Assembly: GCF_005280735.1 (NCBI RefSeq)
Contig: NZ_CP040078.1
Span: 124,001-188,000 of the forward strand
Direction: 5' to 3'
DNA from: Trinickia violacea
Lineage (GTDB): Bacteria > Pseudomonadota > Gammaproteobacteria > Burkholderiales > Burkholderiaceae
Length of the DNA stretch: 64,000 nucleotides
The position numbers and the translations under genes are program-made. Below are positions 51,241-60,184 of this stretch, piece by piece. The notes beneath the pieces were generated by a model that had not been told where the DNA came from, did no database searches, and saw only the letters and a list, made by a program, of their open reading frames with translations. Positions within the stretch are counted from its first letter, which is position 1, and every line of letters begins with the position of its first letter.

Positions 51241-52194
51241 CTAGCCGATGCGATGGTCAGGCGGTTTCCAACCCATGAGCGTCTCCGCGCTCCATTCCGC
51301 CGCGGCCAGTTTGGAGATGAAGAAATCGGCCAGCGCGCTAACCTTCGCTGGCCGTGCGCGGGCCGTGGGGGTGACGAAATACAGCCCCCCTTCGGGCAGT
51401 CGCCAGTCGGTCAGGATCGGTTCAAGCCGCCCGTCCGCGAAATACTGTGTCGCGACAAACTCGGGCAGCTCCGCGACGCCAAGTCCCGCGAGGAGCATGG
51501 GCAGTAGTGCTTCCACCGTTGTCACTCGCAGTGCCCCGGTCGGCGTGATCGTGCATTCCTCGCCACCTTGGTGCGTAAAGCGCCAAACATCGCGCTTGCT
51601 CCTGTTGGCGTAGGTCAGACACGGGTGGGCGCCCAGATCCTGCGGATGCTGCGGTCGACCATAGCGGGACAGATAGGCAGGCGATGCCACGACAAACCGG
51701 CGCACGGGTGCGATGAGACGCGCCGCGAGCGACGAGTCTTCCATGACGGCGATGCGGAGTGCGGCGTCGAAGCCCTCCCCGATCAGATCGGCATGGACAT
51801 CCGTGAGATGGAGATCCACGGAAATACCCGGATAGGTCTGGAAGAACTCGGGCAGCAGCGGGGCGACCCAGCGAACGCCGAAGGAGAGCGGAGCGGCGAG
51901 CTTGACCAGACCACGCGGACGGCTCGAGGTCTCGCGTGCGAAATCCTCGGCCTCTTCGGCGTCGGCGTAGATTTTTGCGGCTCGCTCGGCAAGCGTATGG
52001 CCGTAGTCCGTGAGTGCCAGCCGCCGGGAAGTCCGGTTGAAAAGCCTCCCTCCCAGTCGCTCTTCCAGGCGGGTGACCGCCCGGGAAACCGTGGCAACAG
52101 AAACGCCCATCGCCGCCGCCGCGGCTGCAAACGAACCCTCTTCGGCGACCTTCGCAAACATCGCGAACCCTTCAAAGTCCGGCAGCTTTGACAT
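51241..52194 (-). CDS. LysR-family regulator of the NTF2/WrbA unit
   Basis: This is a 317-residue LysR protein (FAMFAKVAEEGSFAAAAAAMGVSVATVSRAVTRLEERL) starting at ATG 52194. It is divergent from the NTF2-like and WrbA genes with a 148-bp gap. It is likely to control those genes in response to quinones or electrophiles, by analogy with neighbours. The start is the M at residue 10 of the longest frame, which gives the usual LysR N-terminus. Confidence 0.88.
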   Translation of the reverse strand: MSKLPDFEGFAMFAKVAEEGSFAAAAAAMGVSVATVSRAVTRLEERLGGRLFNRTSRRLALTDYGHTLAERAAKIYADAEEAEDFARETSSRPRGLVKLAAPLSFGVRWVAPLLPEFFQTYPGISVDLHLTDVHADLIGEGFDAALRIAVMEDSSLAARLIAPVRRFVVASPAYLSRYGRPQHPQDLGAHPCLTYANRSKRDVWRFTHQGGEECTITPTGALRVTTVEALLPMLLAGLGVAELPEFVATQYFADGRLEPILTDWRLPEGGLYFVTPTARARPAKVSALADFFISKLAAAEWSAETLMGWKPPDHRIG

Positions 52195-52342
52195 CGACAG
52201 TCCTGCAACGATGGTTTTCAATCATTTCTGTTTCGAAAAGTAGCACGCTGCCATAGATTTGTCTCGTTACACCGCTTATTTCCAAGGCATCCCTACACCG
52301 TGACGCGGCTCAACCCGCAGCCGATCATCAAGGAAAATCTCC

Positions 52343-52708
52343 ATGAATAACCGCATTCAAGAACTGCTCTATCGCAACCTTCAAGAGGTCTTTGGCGAAG
52401 GCGACGCAGAGCGTCGCCGCGCCGCCATCAAGGAACTCTATACGGAAGATTGTGTGCTCTACTCGCCTGCGGGTATGGTTGTCGGGCACGACGCTCTCGA
52501 TAAGTTCGCCGGAGATCTTCGCGCGACGCACCCGCATTTTGCTTATACGCCGCACGGTAAAGCCCAGGCCCTCCACAATGCGGGCCGCCTGTCATGGGGT
52601 TCCGGTCCGCGTGACGAAGCACCCGACTATACGGGCGTGGACGTCATCATCGTTCGCGACGGGAGGATTGAAGCGCTCTACGTCTTCCTGGATTCCGTGC
52701 CGTCATAG
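52343..52708 (+). CDS. NTF2-like (SnoaL-type) small protein
   Basis: This 121-residue protein has the NTF2/SnoaL cone-like fold pattern (NLQEVFGEGDAERRRAAIKELYTEDCVLYSPAGMVVGHDALDKFAGDL, DVIIVRDGRIEALYVF). Members may be polyketide cyclases, isomerases or binding proteins. It is 38 bases before wrbA, so in the same unit. Function unknown. Confidence 0.8.
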   Translation: MNNRIQELLYRNLQEVFGEGDAERRRAAIKELYTEDCVLYSPAGMVVGHDALDKFAGDLRATHPHFAYTPHGKAQALHNAGRLSWGSGPRDEAPDYTGVDVIIVRDGRIEALYVFLDSVPS

Positions 52709-52746
52709 CCGCACCATCACCGCGTAAACATCAATAGGAGTTCAAA

Positions 52747-53346
52747 ATGTCGAAAGTTCTCGTGCTGTATTACTCATCGTATGGACATATCGAGACACTG
52801 GCCGATGCCATCGCTCAAGGCGCGCGCTCGACGGGGGCCACGGTCGACGTCAAGCGGGTGCCGGAAACCGTACCGGAGGAAGTGGCCAAGGCCGCCTACT
52901 TCAAGCTCGACCAGCAAGCGCCGATCGCGACCGTCGCCGAGCTCGCCGACTACGATGCGATTGTCGTCGGTACGCCGACACGCTTCGGACGCGTCTCGTC
53001 GCAGATGGCCGCGTTTCTGGATCAGGCCGGCGGCCTGTGGATGAGCGGCGCCCTGAACGGCAAAGTGGGCGGCGCCTTCACGTCGAGCGCCAGCCAGCAC
53101 GGCGGGCAAGAAACCACGCTGTTCTCGATCATCACGAATCTGCTCCACTTCGGCATGACGATCGTTGGCCTGCCGTACAGCCACCAGGGGCAGATGACGC
53201 TGGATGAGATTGTCGGCGGCGCCCCCTATGGTGCTACGACCATCGCCGGCGGCCAAGGTCAGCGCCAGCCGACCGCCATCGAGCTTGCTGGCGCACGTCA
53301 TCAGGGGGAACTGATCGCCAAGACCGCGAACAAGCTGTTCGGCTAA
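52747..53346 (+). CDS. wrbA: NAD(P)H:quinone oxidoreductase WrbA
   Basis: This is a 199-residue flavodoxin-fold protein (VLVLYYSSYGHIETLADAIAQGA, VGTPTRFGRVSSQMAAFLDQAGGLW) which reduces quinones by two electrons, avoiding semiquinone radicals. The length and motifs match WrbA. It is next to NTF2-like and LysR genes; a hydroquinone pathway 2 kb upstream makes a role in quinone defence plausible. Confidence 0.93.
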   Translation: MSKVLVLYYSSYGHIETLADAIAQGARSTGATVDVKRVPETVPEEVAKAAYFKLDQQAPIATVAELADYDAIVVGTPTRFGRVSSQMAAFLDQAGGLWMSGALNGKVGGAFTSSASQHGGQETTLFSIITNLLHFGMTIVGLPYSHQGQMTLDEIVGGAPYGATTIAGGQGQRQPTAIELAGARHQGELIAKTANKLFG

Positions 53347-53355
53347 CGCGTGTTT

Positions 53356-54261
53356 TCAGGCGGCGGCCGGAATCGCGAAGTTTGCCTTGGCCCATGCGGC
53401 AAACTTCGTCGGCTGCCGGCCCGCGACTTTGTCGGCGAGCGCGATCGCATCGCGCGAATCCGAGCCCAGATACGTGTGCGCTTCGAAGTAGGCGAGCATC
53501 GCCGCGATGCCCTCGGCGTGCGGAAACCAGCCAGCAAAAACCTCACGCGGGACTCGCTTGAACGAGAGCGAGTTTCCTTGTTGATTCAGCGTGGCGATGA
53601 TCTCGTTGAAGCTCAGGAAATCGCCGACCAGCGGCAAATGTTCCCCGTGCCCTACGAGGTCCGGTTGCGCGAACGCGCCGGCCACGAGGCGGCCGAGTTC
53701 CGTGATGTCGCCCATATGGATGACGCGCCGCTCCGGATCGAGCGGCAGCGCCCAACCCAAGGAGCCATCCGGCTGTTTCTGCGGAGCCATCAGGCCGATC
53801 AGGTTTTGGTAATAGAACGGCGCGATCACGAACGTGTGGTGCGCAAATCCGGCTTTGCTCACGACGGGTTCGAATTTCGCCTTCACCGTAAAGTGCGGGA
53901 CATGGATCGTGCCGCCGCTGATCGCCTCCACATTGGGAAGCGTCGACCAGATGAAGTGCTGCACGCCGGCGTCTTTCGCCGCGTTGACGGCGGCGAGTGC
54001 CTGCTTCGGTTCGTCTTCTTGTGCTTCCCAGGAATTCGTGACCAGGAAAACGCCGTGCGCACCGGCAAACGCGGCTTTAAGCGTTTCCGGACGATTGAAA
54101 TCGGCCAGTACGACTTCGTCACCCAGCTTCGGATGCTGGGCCGGATTGCGCGTCAATGCGCGCACTTTGAATTGACCGCTCGCCTGCAGCGCGCGCACAA
54201 CGGCGCCGCCTTGCTGACCGGTTGCGCCGACGACGGCGATGAGCTTCTGAGTGTTCGACAT
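53356..54261 (-). CDS. NmrA-family NAD(P)-binding protein
   Basis: This 301-residue protein has a Rossmann opening GATGQQGGAVVRALQASGQFKVRALTRNPAQHPKLGDEVV and GAHGVFLVTNSWEAQ, as in NmrA/HSCARG-type redox sensors and atypical dehydrogenases. It probably binds NADP(H) and may act as a sensor or a reductase on quinones. It is the last gene of the b561/yceI/azoR operon. Confidence 0.85.
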   Translation of the reverse strand: MSNTQKLIAVVGATGQQGGAVVRALQASGQFKVRALTRNPAQHPKLGDEVVLADFNRPETLKAAFAGAHGVFLVTNSWEAQEDEPKQALAAVNAAKDAGVQHFIWSTLPNVEAISGGTIHVPHFTVKAKFEPVVSKAGFAHHTFVIAPFYYQNLIGLMAPQKQPDGSLGWALPLDPERRVIHMGDITELGRLVAGAFAQPDLVGHGEHLPLVGDFLSFNEIIATLNQQGNSLSFKRVPREVFAGWFPHAEGIAAMLAYFEAHTYLGSDSRDAIALADKVAGRQPTKFAAWAKANFAIPAAA

Positions 54262-54301
54262 GGTTGTTCTCCAGCGAGTATTGTTTCCGGGCGAAGCGAC
54301 C

Positions 54302-54907
54302 TCACGCAGCGAGCGCGACAGTCTCTTTCTTCGCCGAGGCGATGGCCCCGTTGCGTGCCTCCGGACCCATCGCCACGCCTTCCGCGCGAATGAAGGCGAT
54401 ATCCGTGATGCCCAGAAAGCCGAAGGCCGCCTTCAGATAGGTCTCCTGATGATCGAAGACGGCGGCCTGGGAGCCTTCGCTGTATACGCCGCCGCGCGAC
54501 GAGGCAGTGATCAGCTTCTTGCCGCCGCACAGTCCGACCGGGCCGTGCTCGCCGTAGCGGAACGTCTTCCCGGCGACAGAGATGCGGTCGATCCACGCCT
54601 TCAGTTGAGAAGGCACGCCAAGGTTGTACATCGGCGCACCGATGACCACGATATCGGCCGCCAGAAAGTCCTCGAGCGCAGCCTGGCCCATGGCGACGTC
54701 GGCCTTCAACGCATCGTCGACGGGAGCGCCTTGCTCGGCCGCGAGATGTGCGGCCGTCAAATGGCCGATCGGCGTGGCGGCAAGGTCGAGACGAGCGACA
54801 TCCAACTCGGGATGGCGGCCCAGGAAGGTCTCGACGACATCCGCCGACAGATCGCGGCTGACGGAGCCTTGCCCGAGAATGCTGGAATCTACGTGTAAGA
54901 GTTTCAT
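54302..54907 (-). CDS. azoR: FMN-dependent NADH:quinone oxidoreductase / azoreductase AzoR, copy 1
   Basis: This is a 201-residue flavodoxin-like enzyme (MKLLHVDSSILGQGSVSRDLSADVV, GAPMYNLGVPSQLKAWIDRISVAGKTF), which reduces quinones and azo compounds with NADH. A paralogue is at 60185-60799. It lies 21 bases after a YceI gene in the same operon. Confidence 0.92.
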   Translation of the reverse strand: MKLLHVDSSILGQGSVSRDLSADVVETFLGRHPELDVARLDLAATPIGHLTAAHLAAEQGAPVDDALKADVAMGQAALEDFLAADIVVIGAPMYNLGVPSQLKAWIDRISVAGKTFRYGEHGPVGLCGGKKLITASSRGGVYSEGSQAAVFDHQETYLKAAFGFLGITDIAFIRAEGVAMGPEARNGAIASAKKETVALAA

Positions 54908-54928
54908 GAGATCGATCTCCGAACGGAA

Positions 54929-55507
54929 TTACTGCTTGAGCGCTTCGGCCGAGATGAGCAGCTTGGTCTTCATGTTGAAGCCGTACGTCTTGCCAAAGTC
55001 GACGCCGAAGTCGCTGCGATCGAATTCGCCGACTGCGTCGACGCCACACACTTCGCGCTTGAGCATCGGATGCGGCATGCACTTGAACGAGTCGATCGTC
55101 AGCGTCAGGGGCTTGGTCACGCCGTGCATCGTCAGATTGCCGACGACAGAAGCGGGCTTGTCGCCCTTGAACTGGATCGTGCCCTTGTAGGTCGCTTCCG
55201 GGAACTTCGACGAGTCGAAGAACTGATCCGACTGCAGCATTTGGTCGAGCTTCCCGTTACCCGTGTGGACCGACACGATGTCGGTCGTCACGTCGACGGT
55301 GCCGGTCTTTGCCGCGCGATCGAGCGTCACCGAGCCCTGCGACTTGTCGAACTTGCCACGCCAGACCGACACGCCGCCCATATGGTCGGCCTCGAAGCTC
55401 GGGTACGTGTGATCCGGGTCAAACTGGTAGGTGGTCGCGTCCGCGAATGCCGACAACGACAGCGAGGCGGCCAGGGCACCCGCCACAAACATCAGATGCT
55501 TCTTCAA
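54929..55507 (-). CDS. YceI-family exported lipid-binding protein, copy 1
   Basis: This is a 192-residue exported protein (MKKHLMFVAGALAASLSLSAFA) with the YceI barrel: TYQFDPDHTYPSFEADHMGG, WRGKFDKSQGSVTLD. YceI proteins bind isoprenoid quinone-like chains in a lipocalin-type barrel. Here two copies with a cytochrome b561 are a typical operon, thought to act in periplasmic quinone or redox handling. Confidence 0.9.
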   Translation of the reverse strand: MKKHLMFVAGALAASLSLSAFADATTYQFDPDHTYPSFEADHMGGVSVWRGKFDKSQGSVTLDRAAKTGTVDVTTDIVSVHTGNGKLDQMLQSDQFFDSSKFPEATYKGTIQFKGDKPASVVGNLTMHGVTKPLTLTIDSFKCMPHPMLKREVCGVDAVGEFDRSDFGVDFGKTYGFNMKTKLLISAEALKQ

Positions 55508-55575
55508 TTCAAACTCCTTGAAACGTTAAGTTGCCGCGCTCGTGCGCGGTATCGGGTGATGTCACGCTGCCGCGC

Positions 55576-56148
55576 TTACTTCGTGGCAACGATATGAAAC
55601 TTGATCTGCACGTCGTCGGCGACGATCGACGTGTCCTTCCACTCGCCTGTGCCGATGTTGAACACCGAACGCTTGATCGGCAGCACGCCGTCAAACGTCT
55701 GCGTCGAGCCGCTCTGGGCAAACGTGACCGGCACCGTGACCGTCTCGGCACGGCCCTTGATCGTCAGCTTGCCGGTCACGTTGTACTGGTTGCCGCCCGC
55801 AGGCGCGATCGCCGACGACACGAAGGTCGCCTGCGGATACGTCTTCGCATCGAACCAGTCCTTGCCGGCAACCTGGTCGTTGTACGCCTTGTCGCCGAGG
55901 TCGAAGCTCGCGATGTCGATCGACATCTGCGCGCTGCCTTGCGCGGCATTCGCCGGGTCGAACTTGATCTGTGCGGAGAACTTCTTGAACACGCCCTCGG
56001 TCGGCACGTTCATCTGCTTCGAGATCGCAGATACCTTGCTCTTCGACAGGTCGGCGTCGGCGAGCGCTGCGCTCGACGCTACGAGCGACACCGCCGCAAG
56101 CACGGCCGCCAGGGGCCGGAAAAATGACGTTTTCATCGGGTCCTTCAT
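55576..56148 (-). CDS. YceI-family exported protein, copy 2
   Basis: This is a 190-residue exported protein (signal MKDPMKTSFFRPLAAVLAAVSLV) with the YceI barrel. It has diverged well from copy 1. Its start overlaps the cytochrome b561 stop by four bases, so the two are coupled. Confidence 0.88.
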   Translation of the reverse strand: MKDPMKTSFFRPLAAVLAAVSLVASSAALADADLSKSKVSAISKQMNVPTEGVFKKFSAQIKFDPANAAQGSAQMSIDIASFDLGDKAYNDQVAGKDWFDAKTYPQATFVSSAIAPAGGNQYNVTGKLTIKGRAETVTVPVTFAQSGSTQTFDGVLPIKRSVFNIGTGEWKDTSIVADDVQIKFHIVATK

Positions 56149-56705
56149 TTGGTAAAGGGAAGCATGCGTGACAGCACGCCGTCACGGTCGAACACTTGAT
56201 GCTTGACCACCGCAAGCACGTGCAGCACAACAGAGGAAAGCAAGACGTAGTCCAAGGTCACGTGGAGCGTCTTGAAGGTTTCCTTCAGCACCGGGTCAGG
56301 ATCGATCAGGCGCGGCAGCGGCACGATGCCGAGATACACGACCGGGATGTTCGACGCCGAGCTGTAGAGGTATCCGGTCACCGGGATCGCGAGCATCAGC
56401 ACATACAGCAGGACGTGCACCCCATGCGCCCCGATCCGCTGCAACATCGGCATGTCCTCCGGCAACGGCGGCGGCACGTGGGTCGCGCGCCACGACACAC
56501 GCACGATCGCGAGCGCGAACACGGTCACGCCGATCCACTTGTGCCATGAGAAGTACTTGAGCTTCGTCGGCGTGAAGCCGGGGATGTCGGTCATCACCCA
56601 GCCGAGCGCGAAGCCGCAGATGATCAGCAGTGCGATCAGCCAGTGCAGCGCTACTGCAGTCCGCGTATAGCCGGCCGGCGCGGCCGGCATCGAATTCGAA
56701 GTCAT
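56145..56705 (-). CDS. Cytochrome b561 (CybB type)
   Basis: This 186-residue four-helix membrane cytochrome has His ligands in VALHWLIALLI, SWHKWIGVTVFALAI, HGVHVLLYVLML and VVLHVLAVVKH, as in the CybB family, which oxidises quinol and passes electrons across or within the inner membrane. It is the first gene of the yceI/azoR/nmrA operon and is divergent from a LysR gene. Confidence 0.92.
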   Translation of the reverse strand: MTSNSMPAAPAGYTRTAVALHWLIALLIICGFALGWVMTDIPGFTPTKLKYFSWHKWIGVTVFALAIVRVSWRATHVPPPLPEDMPMLQRIGAHGVHVLLYVLMLAIPVTGYLYSSASNIPVVYLGIVPLPRLIDPDPVLKETFKTLHVTLDYVLLSSVVLHVLAVVKHQVFDRDGVLSRMLPFTK

Positions 56706-56751
56706 GGGTTCACCTTACTGTGTGATGCCTCAAGTATGAGGATGGAAAGCG

Positions 56752-56770
56752 TTTATCACTAGCTGGTAAA
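56752..56770. promoter_or_regulatory. Near-perfect palindrome TTTATCA-N5-TGGTAAA
   Basis: A 7-5-7 inverted repeat with one mismatch in the 100-bp gap between the cytochrome b561 and LysR genes, containing a T-N11-A core. It is the likely LysR operator. Confidence 0.6.
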
Positions 56771-56805
56771 ATAGGATTTGATTCATCCATTTTTGGTGAA
56801 ATCTC

Positions 56806-57729
56806 ATGCTCGACCTGAATGATCTGGCGATGTTCGTCCAGGTAGTCCGCTCCGGCAGCTTCTCCGAGGCGGCGCGGCGTCTGCGCATGCCGCCGAATAC
56901 GCTGAGCCGGCGCATCGATCAACTCGAAGTGCAGCTCGGCACACGTCTGCTGCATCGCTCGACACGCAAACTCGCGCTGAGCATGGAAGGTCAGGCGCTG
57001 TTCGAGCGCTACGCGCCGGCGCTTGACCAGCTCCTCGAGATCGGGCGGCTCCATGCCGATGAGCAGACGCCGTCCGGCACGGTACGCGTCGCCGCGTTGG
57101 CCGGTCTGTTCGAATTCTTTCGCTTGGAATGGTTGGTCGAGTTCTACGCGCGCTACCCAAATATCAGCGTCGACTTCCTGCTCGACGATTCGCCGTCCGA
57201 TCTGATCGCCGAGCGCATCGATCTGGCCTTGCGCATGGGCATCGAGACCAGCAGCGGTTTTAAGGTGCGCCGGCTGGGACCGAGCACGATGTTCCTCGCG
57301 GCGAGTCCGTCTTATCTGGAACGGCGCGCGGCACCTCGCACGCTGCGTGAACTGGCCGGACACGACTGTCTGATGATTACCAGTCGCCAGGGTCGCAACA
57401 CGTGGCGTCTGCAGGGACCACGCGGTGCTCAGGAGGTGTCGATCAACAGCCGGTTCGCGGTCAACGACATGCGAGTGCTGACGCAGGCTTGCATAGCGGG
57501 ACTGGGTATTGCGCTGCTGCCGCAGTTGATCGTTGAGCCGATCATCGCGCAGGGGAAACTGGTACGCGTGCTGCCGACCTATCGGCGCTCGAGCACCGAC
57601 CTCGGCCTGCAGCTCGTCTATACGAGCCGCCCGCCTGTGCCGCCTGCGGTAACGGTCTTCGCCGAATTTCTTTTGGAGAAGCTGGGCGACTCGCTGACCA
57701 ACCCGTCACAGGGCCATGCCAGCCGATAA
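56806..57729 (+). CDS. LysR-family regulator of the cytochrome b561/yceI/azoR operon
   Basis: This 307-residue LysR-type regulator (LNDLAMFVQVVRSGSFSEAARRLRMPPNTLSRRIDQLE) is divergent from the cytochrome b561 operon. LysR genes in this position commonly control such b561/YceI sets in response to redox or electrophile stress. The inducer is not known. Confidence 0.9.
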   Translation: MLDLNDLAMFVQVVRSGSFSEAARRLRMPPNTLSRRIDQLEVQLGTRLLHRSTRKLALSMEGQALFERYAPALDQLLEIGRLHADEQTPSGTVRVAALAGLFEFFRLEWLVEFYARYPNISVDFLLDDSPSDLIAERIDLALRMGIETSSGFKVRRLGPSTMFLAASPSYLERRAAPRTLRELAGHDCLMITSRQGRNTWRLQGPRGAQEVSINSRFAVNDMRVLTQACIAGLGIALLPQLIVEPIIAQGKLVRVLPTYRRSSTDLGLQLVYTSRPPVPPAVTVFAEFLLEKLGDSLTNPSQGHASR

Positions 57730-57735
57730 GACGGT

Positions 57736-58701
57736 TCAAGCTCGTGGCGACGCCTGCAGCTTTTCAAAGAGAAACGCACCGATGGCGTCCAGCGATTGTG
57801 CCGATGCCTTCATTTTGCCGACGCTGCCGGCAAATCCATGTGGCATCCCCATCCAAACATCGAGCTGAACATCGACTCCCGCAGCCATGGCACGCTCGAC
57901 GAATCGACGCGAATCGTCCAGTAGCACTTCGTTGTCTCCGACGTGAATACGGACGGCAGGTAAGCCGGAAAGTCGTCCGTAGAGCGGCGAAGCCAGAGGA
58001 TGTTCTGGATCGGCGGTCCTCAAATAGGAATGCACCAGCTCCGAAACCTGCGGACGGGTGAAAAGAGGATCGGCATCGGCACGCGTCTCGTACGTTGCGC
58101 CCGAAAGCGTCAAATCGGTAACCGGCGACCATGCAGCCACCCCAACAAGCGTCGCATCGACGGAACCCGCTTCACCGGCAACACACGAAGCGAGTACCAG
58201 TGCGAGATTGCCTCCAGCAGAGTCTCCCGTGACGGCAATCCGACGAATACCCCTTTCCTCGAGCTCTCTGTAACAGGCGAGCACATCGTCAACCGCTGCA
58301 GGGAAAGGATGTTCGGGCGCGAGCCGATAGTCTGGAATAAATGCCCTCGCTTTGGCCCTCGCAGCGATATGCCCGACAAAATGGCGGAATGCCTCGGCGG
58401 CTCCGAAATTGAACCATCCCGCGTGCAGATGGAGAATCGCCTCGTCAGATCGATGTTGCTCAGGATAAACCCAAAGCCCTCGGATACCGCCGACCGTGCC
58501 GAATTCGAACGTAACGTCGTCGCGCGGCAGGACACTCTCCATCATGGCGTCGAATACTCTGCGTGCTTCGATTCCCAAACGCTTGCCCTTAGCGGAACTC
58601 GCCCCGGCTCGCATGGCGGTGACGATAGCCGCATCGTCCGGATCGAGGGCGCGCGTGACGATGAGGTCCCTTGATCCGCTGTCGCTAGGCAAATGATTCA
58701 T
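57736..58701 (-). CDS. Alpha/beta hydrolase (lipase/esterase, HSL type)
   Basis: This is a 321-residue esterase-like protein. The nucleophile lies in GDSAGGNLA, the oxyanion region is LHLHAGWFNFG (a variant of HGGG), and a C-terminal MPHGFAG supplies the catalytic His. It probably hydrolyses short acyl esters. The start is ATG 58701, since the longer frame begins with a GTG with no better ribosome site. It sits 16 bases before the end of a DoxX gene, so may be co-transcribed. Confidence 0.85.
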   Translation of the reverse strand: MNHLPSDSGSRDLIVTRALDPDDAAIVTAMRAGASSAKGKRLGIEARRVFDAMMESVLPRDDVTFEFGTVGGIRGLWVYPEQHRSDEAILHLHAGWFNFGAAEAFRHFVGHIAARAKARAFIPDYRLAPEHPFPAAVDDVLACYRELEERGIRRIAVTGDSAGGNLALVLASCVAGEAGSVDATLVGVAAWSPVTDLTLSGATYETRADADPLFTRPQVSELVHSYLRTADPEHPLASPLYGRLSGLPAVRIHVGDNEVLLDDSRRFVERAMAAGVDVQLDVWMGMPHGFAGSVGKMKASAQSLDAIGAFLFEKLQASPRA

Positions 58702-58717
58702 CGTCAGCACTGTCTTC

Positions 58718-59128
58718 TCAGCTGGCGCTCAGCGCCATTGCTCGCGCGGAGCGCGCGTCCAGGCTGAATGCGCCGGCGCCGAAGTAAGCGATCTGCAGCA
58801 GGCCACCTGCCATCATCACGTTCTTCAGGAAGTGAATCATCTGGTTGTGATCGGCGACGTTGTGGTGAAAGAACACCGCCGTGACCAGACAGAACACCGC
58901 CATCGCCAGTGACACGAAGCGCGCGCGGTAGCCGGACAACAGCAGCAAGCCGCCGCCCAGCTCGATCAGCACGGCAACGACGAAGGCGAGCGGCGGCACG
59001 GGCAGACCCATCGCCGCGATATAGCCAACCGTCGCCGCGGTCGCACTGAGCTTGCCCAGCCCGCTCATGACAAACGGTGCGCCGATCATGATGCGGCCCA
59101 ACAGCGGAAGAAACTTGTAAGAATCCAC
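58718..59128 (-). CDS. DoxX-family membrane protein, copy 1
   Basis: This is a 136-residue four-helix membrane protein (GRIMIGAPFVMSGLGKLSATAATVGYIAAMGLPVPPLA, FLKNVMMAGGLLQIAYFGAGAFSLD) of the DoxX/TQO family. These are often in redox-stress loci and some partner with thiosulfate:quinone oxidoreductase. It is a paralogue of the divergent gene at 59531 and shares the HFLKN-MAGGLL motif. Confidence 0.88.
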   Translation of the reverse strand: MDSYKFLPLLGRIMIGAPFVMSGLGKLSATAATVGYIAAMGLPVPPLAFVVAVLIELGGGLLLLSGYRARFVSLAMAVFCLVTAVFFHHNVADHNQMIHFLKNVMMAGGLLQIAYFGAGAFSLDARSARAMALSAS

Positions 59129-59530
59129 ACCGAACTCCTGATATGAGTAAGTGGACTTGGAAATACAAGCACTCGGCCGGTGTCCACCATCACCAGCTCA
59201 GAATTTTCTATTTACTTCGCATTCCAAATTGTCACAGCATCAGATAAGACCGCCGGAAAAGAAGACTGTTGCCGGGTTAGCGGCCTACTGTGACCCGAGG
59301 AAAGGTCGAACCGTGGGACGATGCTATAGGCGGGACGACCCGCCGCATATGTCCTGAGCGACAAAGCATCATTGCGCGTGATGGAACGATGGCGTTCAAC
59401 CGATACAGGCCAATCCCCTCCAGCATCTATCGCCCCTGACGATGGATCGCATCGGAAGATAGAGACTTCCTCTGGACAGCCGCAACGGCTAATCTGCACC
59501 GACCACCCCATCGAACACGTTGCCTCGAGC
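59129..59530. other. 402-bp divergent gap between the two DoxX genes
   Basis: It holds the promoters of both DoxX genes. I see no palindrome, gene or repeat worth naming in it. Confidence 0.5.
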
Positions 59531-60001
59531 ATGAACACCTCGCAATCCACGCGCCGGGATCTTCGCCTGTTTGCCGGACGCGTTCTGATGGCTGCTGTCT
59601 TTGTCCTAAGCGGGATCGGAAAGCTGGCCTCACCGTATGCGGCATTCCGGTATATCGCGTCGTTCGGGTTGCCCGCGGCAGAACCGGCATTGATGGTGGC
59701 GATGTTGCTCGAACTCGCGTGCGGAACGTTGCTGATCGTCGGCTACCGGACCCGATGGGTCTCATCGGTACTGACGGCGTATTGCATCGTCACCGCGTTC
59801 ATCTTCCATCACGCGTTCGAAGATCCGGATCAGATGTTTCACTTCCTGAAGAATCTGGCGATGGCGGGCGGCTTGTTGGGATTCACTGCGTCCGGCGCAG
59901 GCGCGTTCAGCCTCGACCATTTTCTCGGCCGGATTTCGAAGCATGGTGCTCAAGTCGCCGAATTGGTACGGTCGCCATACGCGGACAACGCACGCACGTG
60001 A
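59531..60001 (+). CDS. DoxX-family membrane protein, copy 2
   Basis: This is a 156-residue protein of the same family as copy 1 (GRVLMAAVFVLSGIGKLASPYAAFRYIASFGLPAAEP, MFHFLKNLAMAGGLLGFTASGAGAFSLD). I chose ATG 59531, where the similarity to copy 1 begins; the longer frame has no family match. The pair is divergent, so the duplication is inverted or the genes were rearranged. A terminator follows directly. Confidence 0.85.
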   Translation: MNTSQSTRRDLRLFAGRVLMAAVFVLSGIGKLASPYAAFRYIASFGLPAAEPALMVAMLLELACGTLLIVGYRTRWVSSVLTAYCIVTAFIFHHAFEDPDQMFHFLKNLAMAGGLLGFTASGAGAFSLDHFLGRISKHGAQVAELVRSPYADNART

Positions 60002-60030
60002 CCCTCGATCGAAGGGCTCACGCTTTTTTT
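59998..60030 (+). terminator. Rho-independent terminator after DoxX copy 2
   Basis: GTGACCCT (59998-60005) pairs with AGGG-C-TCAC (60013-60021, one bulge), followed by GC and seven T residues (60024-60030). The stem overlaps the DoxX stop codon. Confidence 0.75.
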
Positions 60031-60184
60031 CACCCTGTCAGACTCCCTGAATTTCGCGCTAAGCGCAGCGGAAATGGCAGCCATACATGGATTGGCGAGG
60101 CCGGATAGTCGAATTGTCGATCCGCGCGGACTCGCACCGAATTGGGATACTACGGAACCTTGAACATCGCCCCGCGATTGGGTA

